A stretch of 64,000 nucleotides of DNA from Denitratimonas yunnanensis (SeqCode) (GCA_026410415.1 JAPMLR010000005.1:144964-208963), one strand, 5' to 3'. Positions 29,289 to 38,486 are shown, counted from the first letter of the stretch. Numbers and translations: made by a program. Notes: generated by a model not told the origin, from the sequence alone.

Positions 29289-30013
29289 TGAAGATATCGC
29301 CGCTTCGGGAGTTCGTCCTGTCAGCCATGCTGTGGCTGCCGCTGATGTTTGCGCTGTGGTTCGCGCTGAGTTCGGTCGTCGCGTTCCCGGTAGTGCGCCT
29401 GAGCCATCTCCTGATCGATGGTTTCATGCCCGGGTTGCTCTACGAGGCCGGGCAGGACTATGCGCGGTTCGCGTATTCCTACGCGGTGGAGATCGCCGGT
29501 CTGCCCGGCCTGCCGGCGAGCAAGCTGCTGATCGATGAACAGAGCGTCAATATTTTGATCTATGCCTACAGCATGCCGTTGTTCTGCGGTCTGGTGGCAG
29601 CCAGCCCGCTGAGCTGGAGCCGCACGTTCCTGCAATGGGGCATCGGGCTCGCGGTGCTGGTCCTGGCCTGCACCATCGGGGTGAGTTGCGAGGTGCTTTA
29701 TTCGATCCGCAACGGCACCGGCAATGCCGTCACCGCGGCACTGACGGACGAAGGATACGGCGTGCTGGCTGTACATGCCGGGCAGGCGGCCAACGCCTTC
29801 GTTGCGCAACGCTTCGATGCGCTTGGCATCAGTGCCGATCTGATCGCGCTGTTGCGTCAGTTCGCTTACTTGATCCTGCCCCCGGTGGTGCCCGTAGTCA
29901 TGTGGATCCTGCTCAATCGCCGCTTTCTGGAAGGCTTGGTCGGCTGGGACGATGAAACCTGTGCCGCTGCATCCGGTCCAAGCGGCGTTGCCCCACCCGG
30001 AGAATCACCTTGA
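29288..30013 (+). CDS. membrane protein, exosortase-H-associated-like
   Basis: A 241-residue integral membrane protein with hydrophobic segments near residues 10-32, 88-105, 112-135 and 187-210, and an acidic, Pro/Gly-rich tail. The layout L-R-E-F-V-L-S-A-M-L-W-L-P-L-M-F-A-L-W near the start and S-V-N-I-L-I-Y-A-Y-S-M-P-L-F in the middle resemble the exosortase H-associated membrane protein. I make that call from memory of the family pattern, so it is tentative. It is wedged between purL (TGATG overlap) and gspE (TTGA overlap), so it is translated as part of the secretion operon. No exosortase gene is in the window. It could instead be an accessory of type II secretion. Confidence 0.5.
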   Translation: MKISPLREFVLSAMLWLPLMFALWFALSSVVAFPVVRLSHLLIDGFMPGLLYEAGQDYARFAYSYAVEIAGLPGLPASKLLIDEQSVNILIYAYSMPLFCGLVAASPLSWSRTFLQWGIGLAVLVLACTIGVSCEVLYSIRNGTGNAVTAALTDEGYGVLAVHAGQAANAFVAQRFDALGISADLIALLRQFAYLILPPVVPVVMWILLNRRFLEGLVGWDDETCAAASGPSGVAPPGESP

Positions 30014-31749
30014 ACGACCTGATCGATGCCGCGACGTTGCCTGATGCTGCCGAGGCCTCGCTGGATCAGCGAGAGGATCGCATCTGTCGGCAGCTGCTTG
30101 CGCGTGGCCGGCTCAAGGATGCCGATTTTATCCGCGCCGGCCGTCTGCACGAGGAGTCGGGCGGCAGTCTGATCTCGTTGATGACCCGGATCGGACTGGT
30201 TTCCGAGCGCGATGTGGCCGAGGCCAGTGCCGAAGTATTCGATTTGCCGTTGTTGCTGTCGAAGGACTTTCCCGAAAATCCGCCTGCGGTGCAGATTTCC
30301 ACGCGCTTCCTGAAGCAGCAGCACGTCTGTCCACTGGGTGAAACCGAAGAGCGCATCGAGCTGCTCGTCGCCGATCCGGCCGACAATTACCCGGTCGAGG
30401 CGATCCGCATGGCGACCGGGCGCGAGGTCGTGGTGAAGGTCGGTGTGCGTTCGGAGATCGATGACCTGATCGAGCGTTATTTCGGCACCGGTCGTTCGGC
30501 CATGGGCACCATCGTCGAGGATCTGGGCGACGGTTCGGAAACCCGTGACGAGGACGATGTCGAACACCTGCGCGATCTGGCTTCCGAGGCGCCGGTGATC
30601 CGTCTGGTGAACCTGATCATCCAGCGCGCGGTCGAGCAGCGCACTTCGGACATCCACATCGAACCGTTCGAGAACCGCCTGAAGGTCCGCTACCGCATCG
30701 ACGGCGTGTTGGAGGAGGCCGAATCCCCGCCTGCCAACCTGACCGCCGCGGTCATTTCGCGCATCAAGATCATGGCCAAGCTCAACATCGCCGAGCGACG
30801 CCTGCCGCAGGACGGCCGCATCATGATCCGGGTGCAGGGCAAGGAGCTGGACTTGCGCGTTTCCACCGTGCCGACCTCGCACGGCGAATCGGTGGTGATG
30901 CGTATCCTCGATCGCGAATCCATCGTGTTCGACTTCAAGAAGCTCGGCTTCACCGATCAGTTCCTGGCTTCCTTCATGAAGGTGCTGGAACAGCCGCACG
31001 GCATCTTGCTGGTCACCGGCCCGACCGGTTCTGGCAAAACCACCACGCTCTACACCGCGCTTTCCCAGCTCAACACGCCCGACGTGAAGATCATCACCGT
31101 CGAGGACCCGGTCGAATACCAGCTGGAAGGCGTCAACCAGATACAGGCCAAGCCGCAGATCGGTTTGGACTTCGCCCATGCATTGCGCTCCATCGTGCGT
31201 CAGGACCCGGACATCATCATGATCGGCGAAATGCGCGATCTGGAAACCGCCAAGATCGCGATCCAGTCGGCGCTGACCGGGCACATGGTGCTGTCCACGC
31301 TTCACACCAACAATGCGGCCGGCGGCGTAACCCGATTGCTGGACATGGGCGTGGAGGACTACCTGCTCACCTCCACGGTGAACGGCATCCTGGCGCAGCG
31401 TCTGGTGCGTCGTCTTGAACCCGCGCATGCCGAGCGGTACGAACCTTCGCCGGAAGTGATCGAGGAGTTCGGCCTGCGCAAATTCCAGCCCGAGGGCACG
31501 ATCTATTTGTATCGTGCAGTGCCCTCGGCGTTGACGCCTACCGGCTACCTTGGCCGCACCACGATCATGGAGTTTTTGGTGGTGTCCGAGCCGATCCGTC
31601 GCATGGTGATGAAGCACGCCGATACCAACGCCATCGAAGAGGAAGCGCGCAGGCTCGGCATGCGCACCATGTACGAGGATGGTCTGGTCAAGGCGATGCA
31701 GGGCGTCACCACGATCGAGGAAGTCCTGCGCGTGACGCAGGAAAACTGA
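30010..31749 (+). CDS. gspE: type II secretion ATPase GspE (XpsE type)
   Basis: A 579-residue secretion ATPase that drives pseudopilus assembly from the cytoplasm. The N-terminal MshEN-like domain (~20-150) binds GspL. The ATPase core has Walker A G-P-T-G-S-G-K-T-T with Lys343, an Asp box (T-S-D-I-H-I-E-P), Walker B (I-I-M-I-G-E-M-R-D) and the His box (L-S-T-L-H-T-N-N). The tetracysteine zinc site usual between the His box and the C-terminus is absent: the segment L-V-R-R-L-E-P-A-H-A-E onward has no Cys. The start is TTG, overlapping the previous stop codon, with a GGAG seven bases ahead. Confidence 0.95.
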   Translation: MNDLIDAATLPDAAEASLDQREDRICRQLLARGRLKDADFIRAGRLHEESGGSLISLMTRIGLVSERDVAEASAEVFDLPLLLSKDFPENPPAVQISTRFLKQQHVCPLGETEERIELLVADPADNYPVEAIRMATGREVVVKVGVRSEIDDLIERYFGTGRSAMGTIVEDLGDGSETRDEDDVEHLRDLASEAPVIRLVNLIIQRAVEQRTSDIHIEPFENRLKVRYRIDGVLEEAESPPANLTAAVISRIKIMAKLNIAERRLPQDGRIMIRVQGKELDLRVSTVPTSHGESVVMRILDRESIVFDFKKLGFTDQFLASFMKVLEQPHGILLVTGPTGSGKTTTLYTALSQLNTPDVKIITVEDPVEYQLEGVNQIQAKPQIGLDFAHALRSIVRQDPDIIMIGEMRDLETAKIAIQSALTGHMVLSTLHTNNAAGGVTRLLDMGVEDYLLTSTVNGILAQRLVRRLEPAHAERYEPSPEVIEEFGLRKFQPEGTIYLYRAVPSALTPTGYLGRTTIMEFLVVSEPIRRMVMKHADTNAIEEEARRLGMRTMYEDGLVKAMQGVTTIEEVLRVTQEN

Positions 31750-31750
31750 G

Positions 31751-32965
31751 ATGCCCCAGTTCCGTTACAAGGCCCTGAGCGCCGCCGGGGATCCCATCGA
31801 GGGCGTCATGGAAGCGGCCAGTGCGGAGGAAGTGGTTGCGCGGCTGCAGGATGCCGGCAACTTGCCGCTGGATGCGCGGCCTGCCGACGAAGTGCGTGGC
31901 GGCGGGTTGGGCTCGATGTTCCGACGCTCGGCGATGAATGGCGCGCAGGTGCTCCAGTTCACCCAGCAACTTGCCACGCTGCTCGGTGCCGGCCAGCCGC
32001 TGGATCGCGGCCTGCAGATCCTGCTGGATCTGCCCGATTCCAACGAGGCTCGGCGCGTGATCGAGCGCATCCGCGATGCGGTGCGCGGGGGGACGCCGTT
32101 GTCGCAGGCGCTGGAGCAGCAGGAAAACGTATTCTCCCGGCTGTACGTCAACATGGTCCGCGCCGGCGAAGTGGGTGGGTCGCTCGACGATACCCTGAGG
32201 CGTCTGGCGGATTACCTCGAACGCAGCAAGGCCTTGCGCGAGTCGGTCATCAATGCGCTGATCTATCCGAGTATTCTGGTGCTGATGGTATTCGGCGCGC
32301 TGCTGTTGCTGCTGGGTTACGTGGTACCGCAGTTCCTGCCGCTGTTCGAGGACATGGATGTGGAGATGCCGCTCCTCACCCGCATCGTGATGGCCTCGGG
32401 CAATGTGGTCAGCGGTTACTGGTGGTTGATCCTCATGCTGCTCGTCGGCGGCCTGTTGTTGTTCCGCAAGCGCCTGCAGGACCCGGAGAAACGGCGCGGT
32501 TTCGATGTCTGGATACTGCGGCGCGGGCTCCTCGGCAGCCTGATCGCAAGGATGGAGACAGCCCGCCTGGCCCGCACGCTGGGAACTTTGGTCCACAACG
32601 GCGTTCCATTGCTCACCGCGTTGTCGATCGCGCGCAACGTGATGGGCAATCTGGCATTGTCCGATGCCGTGGAAACGGCCTCGGGCGAGGTGAAGACCGG
32701 TGGCGGCTTGTCGCTGGCGCTGGGCCGAAGCAAGCTGTTCCCGCGCCTCGCGCTGCAGATGATCGCGGTGGGTGAGGAGTCGGGTGAACTGGACACGATG
32801 TTGACCAAGGTGGCCGACACCTTCGATGTCGAGGTCAAGAACACGGTCGAACGCCTGCTCGCGGCCCTGGTGCCGACGGTGACGGTGTTCATGGCCATCG
32901 TGGTTGCCCTCATCATGATGGCTATCCTGATCCCGATCTTCAGCCTCACCAATGCAATGGGCTGA
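31751..32965 (+). CDS. gspF: type II secretion inner-membrane platform protein GspF
   Basis: A 404-residue platform protein that links the ATPase to the growing pseudopilus. It begins with the family-typical M-P-Q-F-R-Y-K-A-L-S-A-A-G. Two T2SSF domains (~70-195 and ~275-397) are separated and followed by three membrane helices (about 173-195, 218-240 and 375-397). The signature G-V-P-L-L-T-A-L-S-I-A at ~287 is clear. It starts one base after the gspE stop codon. Confidence 0.95.
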   Translation: MPQFRYKALSAAGDPIEGVMEAASAEEVVARLQDAGNLPLDARPADEVRGGGLGSMFRRSAMNGAQVLQFTQQLATLLGAGQPLDRGLQILLDLPDSNEARRVIERIRDAVRGGTPLSQALEQQENVFSRLYVNMVRAGEVGGSLDDTLRRLADYLERSKALRESVINALIYPSILVLMVFGALLLLLGYVVPQFLPLFEDMDVEMPLLTRIVMASGNVVSGYWWLILMLLVGGLLLFRKRLQDPEKRRGFDVWILRRGLLGSLIARMETARLARTLGTLVHNGVPLLTALSIARNVMGNLALSDAVETASGEVKTGGGLSLALGRSKLFPRLALQMIAVGEESGELDTMLTKVADTFDVEVKNTVERLLAALVPTVTVFMAIVVALIMMAILIPIFSLTNAMG

Positions 32966-32992
32966 ATCAATCAACGCAATGGAAACGAACCG

Positions 32993-33418
32993 ATGAACGC
33001 AGAACGCACTTCCACCCTGTATTCCCGCGCGCAGCGCGGCTTCAGCCTGATCGAAATCCTCATCGTCGTCGCGCTGATCGCGGTGATCGCAGGCATGGTC
33101 GCCAACCAGGTATTCGGCGGAAAGGATCGCGCCAACGTCCGCATCGCGCAGGGCCAGATTGCCGCGCTTTCCGGCAAGGTGTCGGAGTTCGAGAACGACA
33201 CCGGCAGCCTGCCTCAGCGCCTCGATGAACTGGTGACGTCACCCGGCAACGCAAAAGGCTGGCTGGGGCCGTATTCCAAAGAGAGCGAACTCAAGGATCC
33301 GTGGAACACGCCCTACGAGTACCGCAACAGCGGCGACCGCAGCTTCACCATCACCAGTTACGGTGCCGACCGCAAGCCCGGTGGTACCGGTGTGGACGCG
33401 GACATCACCAACGAGTAA
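32993..33418 (+). CDS. gspG: type II secretion major pseudopilin GspG
   Basis: A 141-residue major pseudopilin. Prepilin peptidase would cut after Gly16, before F-S-L-I-E-I-L-I-V-V with Glu at +5. The C-terminal domain carries the GspG calcium-binding-type loop region (D-P-W-N-T-P-Y-E-Y, then S-Y-G-A-D-R-K-P-G-G-T-G-V-D-A-D-I). It is the main subunit of the periplasmic pseudopilus. A 27-base gap separates it from gspF, the largest gap in the gsp operon up to gspK. Confidence 0.96.
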   Translation: MNAERTSTLYSRAQRGFSLIEILIVVALIAVIAGMVANQVFGGKDRANVRIAQGQIAALSGKVSEFENDTGSLPQRLDELVTSPGNAKGWLGPYSKESELKDPWNTPYEYRNSGDRSFTITSYGADRKPGGTGVDADITNE

Positions 33419-33456
33419 GCCGGTGCCCGGCCGTCAGGTCGGCTCAGGCTCCCGTC

Positions 33457-33921
33457 ATGACCCTCACGCGCGCCGTTCGCGGGTTCACGCTGGTCGAAAT
33501 CCTCGCCGTCGTCGCGTTGATTGCGCTGGCGATGACGCTGGTGGCCGTCACGATCGGCGACGGGCTTGCCGGCGCGCGGGTCAAGTCCGCCAGCCGCGAC
33601 TTGGTGGCCGCGTTGCGTTATACGCGCGGCCAGGCCATCGTCAAGCGCGAGTCGCAAGCATTGTCGATCGATGTGGACGGGCGCCGCTATCGTGCGCCCG
33701 GCCGCAAATGGGTCGAGCTTCCCCGCAACATGGAAATGGCGCTGGAAACCGCACGCTCGGAAATGGAGTCGGAAAGCATTGGCCGAATCCGCTTCTTTCC
33801 CGATGGCGCCTCCACCGGGGGCAATGTCGAGCTGTCTCTGGGCGAGGCGGTCTGGCGCATCGAAATCAACTGGTTGACCGGAGAGGTCGTGGTCATCGAT
33901 CCCAAGGACCGGAACCGCTGA
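33457..33921 (+). CDS. gspH: type II secretion minor pseudopilin GspH
   Basis: A 154-residue minor pseudopilin with leader cut after Gly9 before F-T-L-V-E-I-L-A-V-V (Glu +5). The GspH-type beta domain follows, with R-Y-T-R-G-Q-A-I-V-K-R and I-R-F-F-P-D-G-A-S-T-G-G, typical of the family. The ATG at 33457 starts the prepilin leader; upstream codons in this frame overlap gspG. Confidence 0.9.
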   Translation: MTLTRAVRGFTLVEILAVVALIALAMTLVAVTIGDGLAGARVKSASRDLVAALRYTRGQAIVKRESQALSIDVDGRRYRAPGRKWVELPRNMEMALETARSEMESESIGRIRFFPDGASTGGNVELSLGEAVWRIEINWLTGEVVVIDPKDRNR

Positions 33922-33922
33922 G

Positions 33923-34327
33923 ATGTCCGCTTCTCGTCGCCAGCAAGGCTTCAGTCTGATCGAAGTGGTCGCCGCGTTCGCCCTGCTGGCAGTGGGGTTG
34001 GGCGCGACGATGCAGATCGCGGTCAGTTCGTTGCGCCAGGCGCGCAATGCCGCCGAGTTCACCGAGGCCTCGCTCCACGCCAAGTCGCTGCTGGATACCT
34101 ACGGCGTGGGCGAGCGGCTGGAGGAGGGCGGAGATTCGGGTCAGTTCGGTGACCGATATGACTGGGAGCTGGAGGTGACGCCGTACGAGGTGCCCAGTGA
34201 TGCGCCGCTCGATCCGGCCTTGGCTCCGGTGGAGTTGTATCGCCTCGACCTGCGCGTCCGCTGGTCGCGTGGCCGGCATGTGCATGAGGCCCGGTTCGCC
34301 ACGCTGCGCGCGTTGACGCCGCAATGA
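33923..34327 (+). CDS. gspI: type II secretion minor pseudopilin GspI
   Basis: A 134-residue minor pseudopilin; leader cut after Gly9 before F-S-L-I-E-V-V-A-A-F-A-L-L-A. GspI forms the pseudopilus tip with GspJ and GspK. It starts one base after the gspH stop and overlaps gspJ by four bases (ATGA). Confidence 0.92.
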   Translation: MSASRRQQGFSLIEVVAAFALLAVGLGATMQIAVSSLRQARNAAEFTEASLHAKSLLDTYGVGERLEEGGDSGQFGDRYDWELEVTPYEVPSDAPLDPALAPVELYRLDLRVRWSRGRHVHEARFATLRALTPQ

Positions 34328-35028
34328 GTCAGCGAACTGTTCGACCAAGCCGCAAGGACGCCGGCTTCACCCTGCTGGAGGTGCTGATTGCCATCACCCT
34401 GCTGGCACTGTTGATGGGCATGGCCTTCAGTACCTTGCGTGGTGCGGTGAGCGCCACGCGCAGTGGCGAGCGCACCGTCAACTGGACCAACCAGACCCGT
34501 ACCGTGCAGGAGTTTCTGCGGCGTCAACTCGGGCATGCGATGGCGATTCCGTTCGAGCGCATGGATGACATCGGCGAGAATCGCGTCTTCGAGGCCGACG
34601 GCAGCGAACTGCGTTTCGTTGCGCCGCTGCCCGGTCATCTGGCCAATGGCGGCCCGCATGTGCAGTGGATCGTCATCGCCGGCGACCAGATCCTGTTCGA
34701 TCACGCGCAGCTCAACGGGTACGATCACGCAGATCCCAAAGCCAACAATCCGCGTGACCCGGTATTGTTGATGGAAGGGTTTGCCAGTGCCCATTTCGAG
34801 TACCGCGGCCTGGACGAGAACGGCGAGTTGGGGGACTGGTCGCGCGAGTGGGAAAACGTGCAACAGTTGCCGTTGTTGGTGCGGCTGGTGCTGGAGTTCG
34901 ACGAGGACAACCGCGACTGGCCCGACCTGGAAATCGCGGTACTGGCGGGAACCAACATGCCCTTCATGTTCGCAAGGCGGCGCATGATGGAGGATCAGGT
35001 TCCGCCGGACCAAGGGGGTGTCGAGTGA
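34324..35028 (+). CDS. gspJ: type II secretion minor pseudopilin GspJ
   Basis: A 234-residue minor pseudopilin; leader cut after Gly14 before F-T-L-L-E-V-L-I-A-I-T-L-L-A. The globular domain is longer than in GspH/GspI and matches GspJ size. It overlaps gspI by an ATGA and gspK by a GTGA, so the tip subunits are translationally coupled. Confidence 0.92.
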   Translation: MSQRTVRPSRKDAGFTLLEVLIAITLLALLMGMAFSTLRGAVSATRSGERTVNWTNQTRTVQEFLRRQLGHAMAIPFERMDDIGENRVFEADGSELRFVAPLPGHLANGGPHVQWIVIAGDQILFDHAQLNGYDHADPKANNPRDPVLLMEGFASAHFEYRGLDENGELGDWSREWENVQQLPLLVRLVLEFDEDNRDWPDLEIAVLAGTNMPFMFARRRMMEDQVPPDQGGVE

Positions 35029-35939
35029 CCGCCACCCGCCTCGTGTCCGGAGGGCGCCGCCAGCGTGGGGTTGCCTTCATCATCGTGATCTGGTTGATGG
35101 CATTGCTGGTGGTGCTGCTCGGGGCGTTTGCGCTGATCGCCCGAACCGAGGGCATGCAGGCACGCCATCTGTATGACGCGACCGTGGCCCGTTACGCCGC
35201 CGAGGCGGGGATCAATCAGGCTACTTACTTTCTTTCCATACCCGATCCGCAGCTTCGCTGGATCCCCGATGGGCGGGAGTACGCGTTCGCCTTCGACGAT
35301 GCGGAAATCCAGATCCGGATCACCGACGAATCAGGTCTCATCGACCTCAATGCTGCCGATATGACCGCGTTGACGGAACTCTTTGAGGGGATTGGCGTCG
35401 AACTGGATCAGGCTGCCGCATTGGCGGCGGCGATCCAGGATTGGCGCGATGCAGATGATCTGGTTTCTCCCAATGGCGCCGAAGACAACGAGTACGCCGG
35501 CGAAGGCGTGCCATGGGGTCCGAAAAACGCGCCGTTCGACATGGTCTCCGAATTGCTGCAAGTGCTCGGCATGACCCCGGACATCTATCGCCAGATGGAA
35601 ACGGCCGTGACGGTGTATTCCGGCCAGTCGCGCCCCAACCTTGCGTTTGCGCCTTACGAGATCATCCTCGCCATTCCCGGCATGACTCCCGAACTTGCCC
35701 AGCAGATCATCGCCGACCGGCACGCATGGGATCCATCCAGCGGCATGCCGCCGCCCGTGTTGCCTGATGGGTCGCCGCTGATGGCGCAGGGCGGCACCGG
35801 CACGTATAGTATCGAGTCCCGCGCCACGCTCCCGAATGGAGCTTGGACGCAGGTGGATGCCACGATCCGGCTTGGCGGCGGCGGAGTCTCCGGCATGGCC
35901 TACACCGTTCTGCGCTGGCAGGACGGCGATTCCCTCTGA
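35025..35939 (+). CDS. gspK: type II secretion minor pseudopilin GspK
   Basis: A 304-residue tip pseudopilin starting with GTG inside the gspJ stop (GTGA) after an AAGGGGG ribosome-binding site. The leader ends at Gly15, before V-A-F-I-I-V-I-W-L-M-A-L. It lacks Glu at +5, as is normal for GspK, which caps the pseudopilus. The SAM-like domain has L-N-A-A-D-M-T-A-L and I-Q-D-W-R-D-A-D-D, plus an acidic loop with N-E-Y-A-G and a C-terminal I-P-G-M-T-P-E-L-A. The longer in-frame upstream extension lies inside gspJ and is rejected. Confidence 0.92.
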   Translation: MTATRLVSGGRRQRGVAFIIVIWLMALLVVLLGAFALIARTEGMQARHLYDATVARYAAEAGINQATYFLSIPDPQLRWIPDGREYAFAFDDAEIQIRITDESGLIDLNAADMTALTELFEGIGVELDQAAALAAAIQDWRDADDLVSPNGAEDNEYAGEGVPWGPKNAPFDMVSELLQVLGMTPDIYRQMETAVTVYSGQSRPNLAFAPYEIILAIPGMTPELAQQIIADRHAWDPSSGMPPPVLPDGSPLMAQGGTGTYSIESRATLPNGAWTQVDATIRLGGGGVSGMAYTVLRWQDGDSL

Positions 35940-35946
35940 CGATTGC

Positions 35947-37095
35947 ATGCCCACGATTTCCGACCAACTCGCCCAGTCGTTGAGCCGTCTCACCGCGCGC
36001 TACGCCCAGAGTCCGATTCCGGCCTTTCTGGCGTGGTGGGGCGGCGAGTTGCGTGCCTGCCTGCCGTTGCGCTGGCGGCGACGGTTCCGTGTATCCGAGC
36101 GATCGATCCTGCTGCGTCTCGAAGGCGACGAACTGATTGCGCTCGCCCAGCGCGAAGGCGCGAGCGAGGAACTGGGTCGGCTTCCTGCCACGCCGCCCGA
36201 ATCGCTTCCCGCCGCGTTGAACGAACTTCTCGACGAAGACAGCCGTGAAGCCCGCCGCGTCCTCTTGATTCCGTCCCGGGCTGTGCTGCGCCGCACCCTG
36301 CAACTGCCGGTTGCGGCGCTTGAGAATCTCTCCAGCGTACTTGGGTTCGAGCTGGACCGGCAGACGCCATTCCGGGCCGATCAGGTCTACTACGACAGTC
36401 GCGTGCTCCCGCATGAACCGGATGCCCGCCAGACATCCGTGCAGCTGGCGCTGATCACGCGTCAGCGCCTGGCAGAGGAACTGGCGGGCATCGACGGCCT
36501 GGCCTCCACCCTCAGCGCAGTGGATGCCGACGAGGCCGGCGGCGGCCGGGCTGGCTTCAACTTTCTTCCGCCCGAGCAGCGCGCGCGCCGCAATCACACC
36601 TTTGGCTGGCTCATGGCCGGGCTGGCGGTGGCCACGCTGTTTTTCCTCTGGCTTGGCATGAACCGGATCATCGACAACCGTGCCGAGGCCATCGTGCGGC
36701 TGCAGGCCGAGGTCGATGCGCAGCGCGACGAAGCCCGTGCCGTGACGCGCCTTCGGGACGAACTGGACACCGCTGCAGCGGGCGCCAACTTCCTCGCCGT
36801 CGAAAAGTTCCGTCAGCCGTCGATGCTTTTGTTGCTGGAGGATTTGACGAGACTCCTTCCGGACGACACCTTCCTGGAGCGCCTCAGCGTGACGCGTGGC
36901 GAGTTGACGCTGGCCGGCCAAAGCAGTCAGGCACCCAAGCTGGTGGAATTGCTCCAGGACAGCAAGACCTTCCGCTCGCCATCGTTGAGTGGCCCGATCC
37001 AGCCTGACAGCCGCTCCGGCAAGGATCGTTTCAACATCGCCGCCCAGTTCGGCGCGCAATCGGAGGATGGCGATGCGCCTGATGCCGGACGCTAA
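35947..37095 (+). CDS. gspL: type II secretion protein GspL (XpsL type)
   Basis: A 382-residue bitopic protein. The cytoplasmic N-terminal part (~1-215) has an actin-like/PilM-like pattern (R-T-L-Q-L-P-V-A-A-L-E-N and F-E-L-D-R-Q-T-P-F). One membrane helix lies at ~218-238. A coiled-coil segment and a PilN/ferredoxin-like periplasmic domain follow. GspL recruits the GspE ATPase to the membrane and pairs with GspM. It follows gspK by seven bases. Its 3' end overlaps gspM by 23 bases. Confidence 0.88.
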   Translation: MPTISDQLAQSLSRLTARYAQSPIPAFLAWWGGELRACLPLRWRRRFRVSERSILLRLEGDELIALAQREGASEELGRLPATPPESLPAALNELLDEDSREARRVLLIPSRAVLRRTLQLPVAALENLSSVLGFELDRQTPFRADQVYYDSRVLPHEPDARQTSVQLALITRQRLAEELAGIDGLASTLSAVDADEAGGGRAGFNFLPPEQRARRNHTFGWLMAGLAVATLFFLWLGMNRIIDNRAEAIVRLQAEVDAQRDEARAVTRLRDELDTAAAGANFLAVEKFRQPSMLLLLEDLTRLLPDDTFLERLSVTRGELTLAGQSSQAPKLVELLQDSKTFRSPSLSGPIQPDSRSGKDRFNIAAQFGAQSEDGDAPDAGR

Positions 37096-37726
37096 GAAGG
37101 GGCGCGCGCTTGCGGTGATCTTGCTGTTGATCGTGCTGCTGCTCGGTTATCTGGTCGGCGTGCACTGGTGGTTCGTGTCGCCGCTGGTGCAATCGCGCCA
37201 GGAGATGATCGAGTTGCGCGACGAGGAAGCACGATTCCGGGCGATCGCCCAGCAGCGCGATGCGATTCGCGAGGCATTGACTCAGGTGCGTCAGTTCGAG
37301 AGTGAAAACCCCGGCTTCCTGACCGAAGCCAATTTCGATCTGGCCGCATCCGCGCTGATCCAGCGCCTGCAGGAGCAGATCGACATGCTCCAGGCCGGGG
37401 AGAGCTGCAAGCTGATCAGCCGCACGCCGTTTCGCGGAAACCAGAACGCGCGTGCCGCGGCCTCGGCCTCCGAGCCGTTCGAGAAGGTCACGATCAAGGT
37501 CCGCATGTTTTGCGAGATGGAATATTTCGGCCCGCTGCTGCATGGGCTGGAAAGCGGCAGTCCGCAACTGTTCGTCTCCGACCTCACCATCACCAGCCGG
37601 CGCGGCAGCGGTGCCGCGACACGATCGACCCGCCCGGGGCAGCGATCCCAGGCCGCGGCGAGCACGCTCGATCAATCCTTCGATCTCTACGGCTACTTGC
37701 GCCGCAGTCCCGGAGGCAAATCATGA
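37073..37726 (+). CDS. gspM: type II secretion protein GspM (XpsM type)
   Basis: A 217-residue bitopic protein with one N-terminal membrane helix (~10-32), a coiled-coil stretch (R-Q-E-M-I-E-L-R-D-E-E onward) and a small periplasmic domain. It stabilises GspL. The ATG at 37073 is preferred to the one at 37067 because a perfect GGAGG lies six bases ahead of it. It overlaps gspL at its start and gspN by four bases at its end. Confidence 0.85.
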   Translation: MRLMPDAKKGRALAVILLLIVLLLGYLVGVHWWFVSPLVQSRQEMIELRDEEARFRAIAQQRDAIREALTQVRQFESENPGFLTEANFDLAASALIQRLQEQIDMLQAGESCKLISRTPFRGNQNARAAASASEPFEKVTIKVRMFCEMEYFGPLLHGLESGSPQLFVSDLTITSRRGSGAATRSTRPGQRSQAAASTLDQSFDLYGYLRRSPGGKS

Positions 37727-38475
37727 CCGGCCTCCATCTCACGCCTTCGCAGCGCTTGCCGGCCCTGCTGATCGCCGTCGTGGCGCTCTGGGCTCTCATC
37801 TTTTGCGTTGCCGCGCTGGCTGGGCTGGGTGGGCGTTATGGCGTGCATCCGGATGATCCGTCCCGGATACCGCCACTTCCCGCGCTGGATCTCTCGCAAG
37901 CGCGCAGTCCGTTGCAGCCAGTGGAAACTTACGCCGATATCGGCGAGCGCCCGCTGTTCAATCCGGACCGCAAGCCTGTTCCGATCGAGGAGGATCAGGG
38001 CGGCGAGGCCACATCCGAAGAACCGGTGGTGCCACCGACTCCACTGGACATCGCCGTCACCAGCATCATCATGACCCCGCAGGTCAAGATTGCCATCATC
38101 ACCGACAATCGCAGCGGCAAGAGCCAGTCGCTCAAGATCGGCGATGTGCTTGAAGGCGAGCAGTCCGGCTGGAAATTGGCGGAACTGGAAGCGCGAAAGG
38201 CGGTCTTCACTGGCCCCGGTGGCGCCTCCTCCGTGGATCTGCGCGTGTTCGACGGTGCGGGTGGGCAGGCTCCCACGCCGGCTCCCGTGGTGCAGGCGCA
38301 GGAGGTGCGGGGCGACGACGGTGTGCCACAGGTGGCAGAGCAGGGCGCCGCTCCGGCCGAAACCGGCAAGGTCGAGGCCATGACGCCGGAGGCCCGTGCC
38401 GAAATGATCCGGCGCCGTATCGAAGAGCGCAGGCGTCAGATGCGCGAAGAAGCAGAACGCGCCAACAACAGGTAG
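37723..38475 (+). CDS. gspN: type II secretion protein XpsN, GspC-like
   Basis: A 250-residue bitopic protein: membrane helix ~15-37, a Pro-rich periplasmic linker, then a small domain (L-D-I-A-V-T-S-I-I-M ... L-K-I-G-D-V-L-E-G ... W-K-L-A-E-L-E) resembling the homology region of GspC that contacts the secretin. A charged helical tail ends in R-R-R-I-E-E-R-R-R-Q. No separate gspC is present, so in Xps-type systems this protein probably plays the GspC role. It overlaps gspM (ATGA). The name follows Xps gene order. Confidence 0.8.
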   Translation: MTGLHLTPSQRLPALLIAVVALWALIFCVAALAGLGGRYGVHPDDPSRIPPLPALDLSQARSPLQPVETYADIGERPLFNPDRKPVPIEEDQGGEATSEEPVVPPTPLDIAVTSIIMTPQVKIAIITDNRSGKSQSLKIGDVLEGEQSGWKLAELEARKAVFTGPGGASSVDLRVFDGAGGQAPTPAPVVQAQEVRGDDGVPQVAEQGAAPAETGKVEAMTPEARAEMIRRRIEERRRQMREEAERANNR

Positions 38476-38486
38476 GACTTCACCAG

